This document shows, piece by piece, positions 1 to 12,000 of a DNA stretch of 64,000 bases. Source of the DNA: Amoebophrya sp. A120 (lineage: Eukaryota; Sar; Dinophyceae; Syndiniales; Amoebophryaceae). The stretch lies in assembly GCA_905178155.1 (NCBI GenBank), contig CAJINV010000006.1, forward strand, positions 1,675,876 through 1,739,875, written 5' to 3'. Position 1 is the first letter of the stretch. The number at the start of each line of letters is the position of its first letter. The position numbers were made by a program, and so were the translations under genes. The notes under the pieces are model-generated. The model saw only the letters and a list, made by a program, of their open reading frames with translations, was not told the origin of the DNA and made no database searches.

Positions 1-68
1 ATTTCTCATGCTGAGAAAATTTGTAATCGTAATGCATTTTTACGAGTACGATACTTTTGCAATTCATA
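1..68 (+). mobile_element. Introner, family A, right end only
   Basis: The window opens inside a family A element. The right arm (TACGAGTACGATACTTTTGCA) runs into TTCATA at 68, then coding sequence starts. The left arm and first target copy lie upstream. Confidence 0.8.
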
Positions 69-3000
69 AATCTGCCCACGGCGGCAAGGAGTGCCCGGCA
101 CCGGACGGAGTGGAGTGTCAGGCGGGTACCCTGGAGGATGTGTACGAATTGATTAAGGGCAAGCTGGAGAAGTGCACGCCGCCCGAGGGCCCCAACAAAA
201 AAGAACGCTGTACGCCTGTGACGACCGGCATCGCTGCCGACGGCAAAATCACTTTCCAGGACCTGGACTCGGCGAAGGACGACAATCTCGTGGACCCGGA
301 AGTGATGGCGTTCGCGGACCAGAATACAACACTTGGTGGCAGGTTCCGGTCATGGTTTGACACAGAAGACCAGAACTCACAGATAACCCTCGCCGAATGG
401 CGCAGGACGCTTTATCTCCTGTTCCAGAAAGAGTGGATCGAGCTATCAAAAGGAAAAATCCTCCCTCCCCATATCGAAAACGAAATTTGTGGTGCTGTAT
501 TTGAGTACACAAATCGACTTGTCATGCTAGAATGCCAAGAGACGCAGCTGTGGCCTCGTTTGCAGGCAATTTGTCATGCTGTATCCCACTTCCAGCTGCC
601 CCCTGTCATGCTGAAGATGCAAGGCTTTCCCACGCCAACCAGCACTACAGTCCGCATATCTACCCTTCTAGCATGACAAAGCTGATTTGTGGTCGCAAAT
701 CTGCATCACAAATTTCTAGTTTGAGTATGGGGTGGGAAGATTTTTCACTTTGATACGAGCGCAAGGACCTCCCGCGGCTGAAAGAGATCCTCGCGGGGGG
801 CCGAGAGGTGGCCAGCGAGGCAACGTGCAATGATGTACGCAGATACAGGGACTACAAGGATCCACAGTGTAGTATTGTACCACCTGGCGCTTTACCGCAG
901 GGGCAGGCTGCGGCGGAAAATGAACTGCCCAGGTGCGAGATTGACTGCTCGCTGGGAGTATCAAATGTAAAAATGTCTGGGTCTGGAAGAATTGGAACTT
1001 GTGCTGCTAACTCTGGTCTGTAAAAAAATCTGTATTGCATGACCAGCAAAAGGAGTCTAGTTTGTGCTACGCGGCGGGGAGGGCGTTTGTCATGCGGAGC
1101 AGCCATCAGGAAGCCCTCTAAAAATCTGTGATGCTACGTCGTGCATTACAGACATCCTGGGTCATGCAAAACATGCATGACAAGTCTCAGAATCTTCCAG
1201 ACCCAGACACTTTTACATTTGATAGGGAGAGTGGCAAGACGACGAATCCGCTTTCGGAGACATATGGCATTCTCAAGCGTTACGCTCTCAACTGTTACAT
1301 GAATTTGTCACGCAAGAACAGCAACAGTGAAATCGTCACAACGTGCAAGAACTCTCGCATCACAAATTATTCCGAGCAGATTTTAATGCTGTTTAGCCCT
1401 TCCAGAATTTGTCATGCGAAGTAACCGTGGTCGTCTGGCGGCTTATGGTAATTTTGCATGACAAATGATGTAACGCTTGCCAATGTAACATTTGAGAATG
1501 CTATAAGACAGAGTGTTCACGTTTGACGAGCTGAAGGACGAGGTCGTAGCCTACATTGTATCCTGTGCAAAACAAGTATCTGATACTCGTATTGCAGTCA
1601 TGCATTACAAATGTTCTCCTTAAGGTAACTCCGCATCACAAATTTCATTTCACATGCTGGGGAAATTTGTAATGCATTTATACGAGTCTACGACACTTTT
1701 GCAATGCATATATTGACCTAAACACCAATAAACCGCAACAGTTTATCACCCGTGCCAACTGGTTCGCGAAGTACGAAATATTAGCGGCCGCTGAGCAGGT
1801 ATGCAAGAAAAAACTGTGTAAGTGTAAGTGTAACTCTGTAATGCAAAAAATGAAAAACGATTATTTTTTAACGCTTGTCATGCTCCACATGCATGATGCG
1901 CTCGCTTCCTACGTGTTTTCATTTCCCGTCCTATCTGCGCATGACAAGTTCTTCCTGTCATGGCAGACAAAGTTGTGTGTGATGCTGTTTTCCCAAAAAA
2001 CCTACACTAACAAATTTTTTTTGTTGGATAGCAGGGGGCTGTGGCAGGGGGTACTTCTTATCCTGAGTAAAAACGTCCCCACACCAGAGTTGTAATGCAG
2101 ATTTGCAAAGACGGGAAGACTTGTAATGCGCATCCCCATGAGAGCCATTTCCATTCGTGTATTGGAATTCGTGATGCTCTGAACAGGATGAGCAGATGAA
2201 TCTGTGATGCGGCTGCACTTGCTAACCTGCACTACACTGCGGAGTGCAGCTTGTCACGCGTGACTCCCAAAACTCCTAGGTTTGTGTTGCAAAATCCCCA
2301 TCCTGACTCTGGTGTGGGGACGTTTTTACACAGGCTACTTCTCCAGCGACCTTGTCGAGCGTCGAGGACGAGTACAAAAAGGGCCTGCGATATCGCGAGA
2401 AAAAACTGTTTCACTGGAAACTTGTGATGCAGAAAATGGATCGCAGAAGTCGTGTGTGTCATGGTACGCGTGCATGACAATGGAACTCTAGCTGTGTTTT
2501 CCCTCAGGAGCAGCCCCGCATGGCAAATTTCCGCTGTCATGTAAAGCAAACTTGTGATGCAAAACTTGCAAAATCGTCCTTACAGTGAAACACTTTTTTC
2601 GTACGATATGCGAACCCTTTTCGCAAAACTGGACTTCAACAAGGACAATTTGCTCTCTGAGGCAGAATATGACCGATTCTTCCGAGAGCCCGCCTGTGCG
2701 GCGTATTGCAGTGAGGAGCCGCGGGTGAAAAATCAGACGAGGGAAATCTTGGTGCACCCGAAGTATGGTGGCTACCCTTGCGATATCAAATGCAAATATC
2801 CCTGGATGTCTGGAAACTTGTGATGCAAGGAAGGGAATAATGGGCTCACTGTAAAAATGCGCTGCTTAGCATGACAAGTTTCTTTCATGGTTCAGAGTTG
2901 CGTATCGCGCATGAGAAACTGCGTTCTTGCATGACAGGGAGTCGGAGCTCTTCGCGGCCACGCAATACATACTTCAGAGTCATGCCGGACTAGCATGACA

Positions 3001-6000
3001 AATTTCGGAATCTTCCAGACCCAGACACTTTTGCATTTGATATACGAGGAAGACAAGCAAGCGAATATTCCCTGCGCGACCGGCGCAGACCCGTGCCCGG
3101 TGTATCAAAATGAAAAATCCCCCCTCCCCACATCAAAACGAAATTTCTGATGCGGATTTGCGTACGCAAATAAGATTTGTCTTGCAGTAGAGGACCGCAG
3201 GCCCATATCATGCAGCCAATGTAGAGAGGTTTTGGGCTAGGCACATAGCACGAGGAGCGTCTATGCTGTAGGCCCAACAGCATTACAAATCGCCTACATA
3301 ATGGGGCGGAGCCTATGCGTTGCTTTCTTACAAGACAAATGCGATTTGTGGTCACAAATAAGCATCAGAGGCGTGCCAATGCGATATGGGGACGAGGGGG
3401 GATTTTTCTTTACGATACGCAAGATTGCAAGGTTAGTTCGTGGAAGGCCTCGTCCGAGGGAGCAGTAGACCCAGTGGAGAATGGAGCTTGCCTCAACGCA
3501 GACACGGACCAACCTGACTATCAGGTAGAAGAAGATCTTACCGGAACAACAACTATATCGCAAGAAAATAAGAGTGTTACAGTTACACACATAGTCTATG
3601 CAGGCCAAGCAAGACAGACAAGCTCTGTCATGCCGGATAGTACGCAGAGAAGTTTCGTTTCATAGGTGTTTTTCCATTCCCGTAGGATTTCTCCATTACA
3701 AGTTTTCTCTCTAAGGCAGAGAAATTTGTGTAGTTGCTGAATTGACTACAAATGTGTAACTGTAACACTTTTTTCGCGGGATAAACTACACCGCAAGAAC
3801 AGTGTCTGAAGCTCGGAGTCCGGTACTACCGAAAGAAACAGCGCACGGTAGTAACGCAGGTGGCAAACGGGGGGAAACAGTGCCCCGGACCCAGGACGAC
3901 CGAGAATACAGCGGCGGGGGACAAACCCTGCCTGGCGGGACAACTATTGGACGTGTACGAATGGATTGTTCAGAAGCTGACCGAGGAAAACGACGGAGCA
4001 ATAAGTTTCGGGGATTTGGACACAGACCGATCGCAAACAATTTCCGAAGCGGAATTTGGTACCTTTGCAGGCACTTCTGCTAAGTCCTTTCTCGACTGGT
4101 TGGACACGGAAGACCGCAACAAGGAAGTCACGCTTGCCGAATGGCAGCGCACCTTCCACCTCGTGCTCGGCCTCGAGTGGATCGAGCAAAAGGATCTTCC
4201 GCGTTTGAAAAAAGTCCTGACCGGGGGCCCGGCTCGTGCCACGGAAGCCACCTGCGCGGATTCTCTCGCCTTTCACGATTACAACGACCCAAAGTGTAAT
4301 CTCGGGACGAGCACTTCTTTGCCAGCCTGCAAGGTCGATTGCGAGCTGGGGGAGTGGCAAGAAGAGACACCATGCTCGGCGACGTCCTGCGCGCTGCGTC
4401 AGGGCATAACCAAGTATAAGAGAACCATTACGCTCCAAAGTGATGTGAAATTGCGTGGAAAGAAGTGTCCGGAGGTGGGTCGGGAGCAGGACCAAATTCT
4501 TGGGCCGTGCATGAAGGTGAAAGGCCAGGCAATCGCTGCACTGGCTGAATTATCATGTGCAAAAGTATCGTACTCGTAGTAGTTGCAGTGTATCATGCAT
4601 TTTTACAAATCTCTTTTCCAACGTAAAACAGCATCACGAATTGCATTTTTCATGCTGAGCAAACTTGTAATGCGATTTATACTTAGTACGATCATCGATC
4701 ACGATGTGTGGACTTCCGGCTGGCCACTGGATTGTCCTTCATAGGCCGCCGAGAGATTCGCTCGCCTCGCTCGATTTTTTTCTCCATCCTTCTCTTTTTG
4801 CTTTTCTTTTCCAAAAAACTATGCATGTAGGAATCGCACATGACAAGACGGGCGTCCGTCGCGGCCGGATCTCCCAGGGTTTCAGGGTTTAGGTTCGTTT
4901 AGGGTTCCTATTTGACTTAGTACGATCATCGATCACGATGCTTTTGCATTGCATATGAACAATTTCCGCTTTACATTCCCGCGTTGTCAAACCGCGGCGG
5001 CACCACGAAGACCACCTCGGAGCCCGACTGGGACGGGCTTTTTGGCTTGCTCGGTAGGGGCGAAGAGCGTTACGACCAGCCCGGGGTGCGGTTTACCCAA
5101 TTTTTGCCGTCCCAATTTTTGTCGTTCGGGTCGGACCCGTGGTACATCACGGAAGAGCAGTGGGTTGAGTTTTTTAGAAATCTGGCGAGCGATATCGTGA
5201 GCAAAAAGTGTTACAGTTACACACCCTCTTGCAAGACAAGCAAGACAGACAACCTCTGTCATGCAGGAAACACGTGCCAGCCTCATTCCATTAGTGTTTT
5301 CCTTTATAGTCTGCGCATCACAAGTTTTCTTCGCCATGCAGAGCAAATTTGTGATGCAGATACTCCAACAAATGTGTAACTGTAACACTTTTTTCCTTGG
5401 ATAAACGAGGGTGGAGCATCACCATCAGCCTACGAAGCTGAGGCAGTCGTGCTCTTTCAGCTGCTATCGAACGGAAAAACTGTGTTAGTGTAGGTGTCTT
5501 CGGGTGACAGCATGACAAATTTGTTTTGCATGACACAGAAATCCTGTCATGCAGAATTAGTACGGGAAAACACCTGCGCAATAGGACTTCATGACTGGCT
5601 AGCATGACAAGTGTAACAGTGTTTCATGCTTTGCATGACAGACTTACACTTACACAGTTTTTTTCTTGCATAGCTGCTCCAGGCGCGTCCGCGGACCAAC
5701 CCAAAACGAACGCTTATGGATGTGTCAGGATCGAAATCGACAAAATCGAAAAATTTGTGATGCATAAAATGTAGAGCACTGAAGGCCTGTATTGGGGAGC
5801 AGGCATACGAGACCGATTGTAAGCCTGTTTAGGGGTATGCAATGTGCTGCCCGAGTAGCATGACAGGAGCAGTCTTCTTTGCCCAAACAGCATGACAAAC
5901 CGGATTTTGGTGATCCCGAGATTTGTCATGCGCCACATGAAAACTGAGGCTCCAACTGACATCGATCCTGTGCATCACAAATTTTTCGATTTTGTCAATT

Positions 6001-9000
6001 TCGATTCTGACACTCCCATAACGCTCAACGTCGACCCGAATTGGGCAAACTGGTTCGCAAATGACGGGACGAAGGAATTCCTGTCCGGACCGGATTCTGC
6101 TGCGCAACAGAATGGACAAGTCGAATACACCCCATGGCGCGACTGCGATCAGATGCATTTGACAAAACACGAATGGGAAACGGTTGCCAAGGACGAAGCG
6201 TGGCAAAATGTATCAAAGGGAAAATGAATCCTTAATCCCCCCTCCCTATATCAAAGGGGCAATCTGTTTTGCGGCATTTTTTGTGCAGTACACAAATCAG
6301 CTTTGTCTTGCAGTATACATAGGCACGCAGGCAGATAAAAAGCCTGGAAGGGGCTGGCTAGAGGTGGGCGCTCAGCATGGCAGACGTCTGCCCTGTTGGT
6401 GCAGCAGCGTTGCCAATAGCCTGCGTAATAGAGCGGCGATAGCTCTGGCCTTGCTCTCTTGCAAGACCGACCGGATTTTTGGCCACAAAGCAGCATAACA
6501 AATTCTCAAAAGGACGCACTTTCGATATGGGCAGGGGGGATTTTTCCTTCTGATAAAATGGAGCGCAGTACCACAGGGTCTACGAGGCGAAAAATGGAGA
6601 CGACCTTATGAAATGCAAAGACTGCATCGTACTAGTATAAATCGAGTAGGCGTGGGCCTGTAGGCCTAAATTCCGGTCGGTTGGTCGGTTGGTTGGTTGG
6701 TTTTGGACAGACGACAATTGACCGAATTTACGAATTATGGAAAAACGCATATCGGTTTTGAATTTAGAAGACAACCACAACGGCAAGGAGGGCGAAACAC
6801 GATAGGGGGGTGGTCGGGGCGCGCGGCGCACCTGCCTCCCTACCGGGGCTGCAGCCCGCCCCTGCGAGGCTGGTGGCGCCGCATCCTATCGCCGCCCAGT
6901 AGGCACTTCCGCCAGGGCGGCAGAAAGGTCTCGGCAGAAGGAGAGTTCGATGCGTCCACGCAACACAGACACAAATCTGTGTTGCGTGGACGCCTATCTG
7001 TGTTGCGCGCACCACAAATCTGTGCTGTGCGCACCTCGCCGCAGACACAAATCTCCGCTGCGTGCGCGCAGCACAAATCGGCGCTGCGCACAAATCTGTG
7101 CTGCGTGGACGCAAATCTGTGCTGCGCGCAACACTAATCAGCGTTGCGCGCAGCTCGTTGCAGACACAAATCTGTGCTGCGTGGACGCAATCGGAGCTCC
7201 GGGGGGCCTCGTGAGAGTTTGCGCATGTGAGATAGAAAGAGGTCGGGGCTCCAGTGCTGCGCTTTTCTCCAGCCACGGCCTGCGTTTCCTCAACCCAAGC
7301 AAAACACACTTGGGAAATAGAGACAAACTCGCGCAAAATTTGGAGCAACCCCCGCTGGGTCATGCCGAGCGGGGGCTTTTTGCGCAACCCCGTCGCTGCG
7401 CGAGTCCCTTGCTTGCAAGCCCCCTGCTAATAAATTGAGCCATAGGCAACGCACGCTCGCCCCACCCCCTCCCCCCCCCCGCTTGGCAGGTGGGTTGGTA
7501 GGTCGGTAGGCGTGGCCAATAGCCACACACGCTCGCCCCCCCCGCTTGGCAGCTGGGTGGGTAGGTCTAGGTCGGTAGGCGTAGCCAATAGGCCACGCAC
7601 GCTCGCCCCGCCCCCCCCATCAGGCAGGTGGGTGGGTAGGCCGGTACGTAGGCATGGCCAGTAGGCAGCGCACGCTCGCCCCACACCCCCACCTGCCTGG
7701 TGGGTGGGTAGGTCGCTCGGCAGGCGTGGCCAATTGGCAGCGCGCGCTCGCCCCACCCACCCACCAGGCACGTGGGTGGGTAGGTCGGTAGGCGTGGCCA
7801 AGAGGCAACACACGCTCACCCCACCCACCCACCAACGAGGTGGGTGGGTAGGTCGGTAGGCGTGGTCAAAAATAGGCAGCGCACGCTCGCCCCACCCGCC
7901 CACCAGGCTCGTGGGTGGGTAGGTCGGTAGGCGTGGCCAAGGGGCAGCGCACGCTCGCCCCGCCCACCCACCAGCGAGGTGGGAGGGTGGGTAGGTCGGT
8001 GGGCGTGGCCAATAGGCAGCGTTTGCTCGCCGCACCCATCAACCAGGCTGGTGGGTGGGTAGGTCGGTAGGCGTGGCCAATACGCAGCGCGCGCTCCCTC
8101 GCCCCACCCATTCACCAGCGAGGTGGGTGGGTAGGTCGGTAGGTGTGGCCAATAGGCATCGCGCCCTCCCTCGCCCCACCCACCCACCAGGCTGGTGGGT
8201 CGGTAGGTCGGTAGGCGCGGCCAATAGGCAGGGCGCGCTCCCTCGCCCCACCTACCCACCATGTGGGTGGGTAGGTCGGTAGGCGTGATCAGCAGGCAGC
8301 TGTCTCTGGGTGGCAAGGGATAGGTAGGTAGGTGGGTCGGTGCGATCACGGTACTACAATGAATCGAAAAGACGCCGGGTAGGTGGGTAGGTAGGCAGCT
8401 TCAGCAGTAACAATAGACGAATCTCAGAAAAACACAAAACACAATGCAGCGGGTTCGGTCAATTGTCGTCTGTCCAAAACCAACCAACCAACCGACCGGA
8501 ATTTAGGCCTACAGGCCCACGCCTATTGTATAAATCGCATGACAGATGTTCTCAGCATGAGAAAGAAAATTTGTAATCATGCGGATTTAACCTGAGGACG
8601 AAGTGCATATTTGCAATTAGTACGAGTGCGATATTTTTGCAGTTCATACCCGCACCTAAGGTCGAGGAGAGTACGAACGGTCATAGTGTGCTTGCGCTCC
8701 GCGAGGTGAAAGCAATGTGGCAAGAGTACGTAGCCTTCCGTGATGCAAATCCCTGCGTGCGGGTGCTCGCGCGCGCCGAGGAAGAAGACAGGAGCAAGCG
8801 CTGTCGTCCCAGCGAAGAAGACACTTTCACGCCAACGTCCGACCAGGTGGCAAAGCAAACAGCTGTTACCCTTGCGGCGCACAAGGCGGAGGTGTGCGAG
8901 TTCGAGAATAAAAACAACAAGGTGTGCGGGGACTGCCTATTCGAAGACAAGAAGTGGCGGTACAGCTTCGTGCCCACGCCAGACCTTCTTACTAACTTGC

Positions 9001-12000
9001 TACAAAGGTCTATCCTGTGCAAAAGTATCGTACTAGTATTGCAGTCATGCATTTACAAATCTTTTTCTTAAGGTAAATCCGCATTACAAATTTTGTTTGT
9101 CATGCTGAGGAAATTTGTAGTGCATTTATACGAGTACGATACTTTTGCAGTGCATAAGGTCTCCCGTGGAGCAAGTGGAGCACTTCTTCGGGTCTGCATT
9201 TCACCAGAACGGGAACAACCCGAAGGAGATTGACCAATCGACCTGGAAGGAGTATTTTCACCTCCCCGAGACGTACGAACGGCGCGACGAAGAAGGGTAT
9301 CAAATGCAAAAATGTCTGGGTCTGGACGAGCCAAACTTGTGATGCTGCATTTGGATGCTGAGAAAACCCGTATTGCATGACCAGCAAGAGGTGGATTCAA
9401 ATTTGGCTAGGCGGAGAGGGCATTTGTCATGCTGGATGCGCACAGATAAGCGCTCAAAAAATCTGTGATTCTATGGCATACATCACAGACATCATGGATC
9501 TCATGGAAAATGTGCATGACAAAGTTGTGCTCTTCCAGACCCAGACATTTTTGCATTTGATAAAGGGTCGTCCTTCCCAATTCCAAACGACGCTACGGTC
9601 AGAGCGGCCTTTAGCAGGTTGGACAAAAACGACCCGAAAGACGACAAGCTGCAACCAACAGAATACGAAAACCTACCAGCCGGGTTGGAGTGCCCTGTCA
9701 CCTGCAGGGACGGCACAAATTTCGACCCGATATTCACCAGCAAGTGGAAATACATTGTTGGCCGAGACTACCAACAAGGCAAAGGCAGGGCTTGCGCGGA
9801 ACTGCTCTCCTCCGAGGACAGAAGCGGGAACCATCGAGAAGTTCTCAAAGACCCCTCGAAACAGTATGAAGAAGACGCGTGGATATCCCGAAGAAAAACG
9901 TCCCCTCGTCCCCATAGTCAAGATGGGAAAGTACTTAAATCTGCTACACAAGTCCCGAAGCTTTGGCTGTCGGCGCCAATGATAAATTTGGGCTCGCAGT
10001 GTAGTCTTGTTTAGCTAGTGCAGCAGCGTCACAGATCCGGTTTGTCTTTGTCACTCTGATTCGAGCGTGGCAGATCTCAAATCTCCACCAGAAAGCGCCT
10101 CTGTCTCATGTGTGGTCTCCGCATGACGAGAAACATTTTAAGCTTGCAGCAGATTTTTTGCATTACAACTCCGGCGGGTGGGGACGTTTTTACACAGGAT
10201 AGTGGAAGCTGGTTATCTACGGCGTCCCGTGCTTGGGCGCTGAGTCGCTGCCGGAATGCCCCGTCGTATGGGACTCTCAATTCTTACATTCTCAAGTGAT
10301 GTCACATGAATTTGTAATGGAGGAATAGCAAAAATCAAAGGGGGACGATTGCAGCTCCTCTAGCATTACAAATTCCGCACAGATTTGAATGCTGATTAGC
10401 CCTCTGGGAATTTGTCATGCGAAGTCGCTTCCCCCTGTGGATGTTGATGTTGATTTTGCATGACAAATCTATCGTGTAACACTTGAGAATGTAACGTTTG
10501 AGAACGCCATACGTCGACTGCGTGCTCTCGGAATGGGTGGAAGGGTCGGACGACGAGTGCACGGACACCTGCGGCGACCTCGGGACCCGAACGGAAGTGA
10601 GAACTGTTACACAGCTCGCCAGGAACGGGGGCACCTGTATCGTACGAAAAAAGTGCTTCACTGTATGTAAGGACTTTGCAAGTTTTTATGTAGTTGCATC
10701 ACAAGTTATTTGTAGTTCTACTTCTACATGAGTGAAAGAAAATATGCCATGCGACAAATTTCTTCCTAAGGGATGAAAACACGTTCGAAATTCCATGTAT
10801 CTTGCATGTGTAGCAAGACAAACACTTCTGCAATAGAAGTACGCTTTCTGCATCACAAGCTTGGTACTATACAGTGAAGCAGTTTTATCATTTATCGAAG
10901 AAAAAAACATTGTTGGTGTAGAATTCTCTGAAATGAGTAAATTTTTTTTTGGCGCAAAGGTGTGAAATTTTTTTCGAGGACGGCACTCCTGTCTATTCTC
11001 CGTTTGGTGTTTTGGATTGTCTGTCATGGCTGAATCTAATGGCTACCCCGCTCCGGGCACTACATTAGCTAGCTGGGGAGGCAGGGCAATGCAAAAACCT
11101 CTGCAGCGAAGCGGGCCGATGTGTAACCTATCGCTATGGCGGCTTCTGGCCCGGCCTCGCGATAAAGACTCAGCGAAGGGCAGGAAAATCCGGCGCATTC
11201 TTGAAAACGTCGAATCTTCCTGCCGGTGAGTGTGTTTGCGCTTGTCTACTGTCAGCCCATGCGGGGTGCCAGCTTGACACTTCGCAGCAAAATTATTCTG
11301 GGAAATCATGGGCGTGCGCGCCGCCTTTGGTGCAATGTTGGGCTGCGCGTTCATTCAAAGCACGGGCGGCGAACTCGCTGCTTCGCATGATTCGGATGAG
11401 GCTCGTTTGAGGCTTCCAAAAATGAACCAAAGGAAGAAAAATCTCGGAGTGTAGGTTTTTACAAGGGAAAAAAGAGGGGTCAGCAGTAGGGTCAAAAACT
11501 TCGCTTATTTTTTTAACAATCTCCGCCGCGGCTAACAATTTACACTACTTCAAAAATTTAAAAAACCATGGGGATTAGAGAAAAGAAAAAACCTAGTGTA
11601 GTTTTTAAGGTTCGTGTAGCGGACCCCTTCGAGGTAGGGTCAAAAAGCACACGCATTTTTCCAACAGTCGCCCACCCGCATAAAAATTTACACTCCGAAC
11701 TTTTTCTTCTGTTTGGGCCAAGAGATCAACAAGAACTGGCAAGATCCGAAAGGGAGCTGCGCAAGTCCCCAAGCGCGCCCATCGCTGACCGGCATGGACG
11801 CAAGTCGCTGGCTTTTCGAGATGCGTCCGGAGCTGCGGAGCTCAGAAAGCAGCTACGTGGTGACGGTCGTTTTGCGGAAGGCCTTTGCGTGGTCGCGCGC
11901 CCTGTAGCTGGCGGCCGACCCGGTCGGAGGCAGGCCCGGCCTCGGGCATAAGACAGGACCAGCGATCCGCGACTGCGGGTCAGCAGACTTCGCGGCACAG

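Larger units (their letters stand above)
6645..8528. mobile_element. Nested non-autonomous inverted-repeat element with minisatellite core (1884 bp)
   Basis: Flanked by 9-bp direct repeats TATAAATCG at 6636-6644 and 8529-8537. Terminal inverted repeats of roughly 70-75 bp start TAGGCGTGGGCCTGTAGG just inside each end and include a run of TTGG units. No transposase-like frame is seen. Contents are a hairpin cluster (6952-7195), a GC-rich unique part, and a 70-bp minisatellite (7437-8300). Confidence 0.88.
6607..8648 (+). mobile_element. Introner, family A, carrying a nested 1.9-kb element (2042 bp)
   Basis: The left arm (GCATCGTACTAGTATAAATCG) is at 6625-6644 and the rest of the element resumes at 8538; the right arm ends GCAGTTCATA. 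Without the nested element and its duplication it is about 150 bp, normal for family A. Target copies are weak, but dropping 5 nt restores GAC GAC CTA CCT AAG. Confidence 0.85.

Noticed and set aside
7427-8349. Antisense frames of up to 202 codons through the minisatellite
   Set aside because: Pro/Thr-rich frames produced by the 70-bp repeat in several frames at once; no start context or domain.
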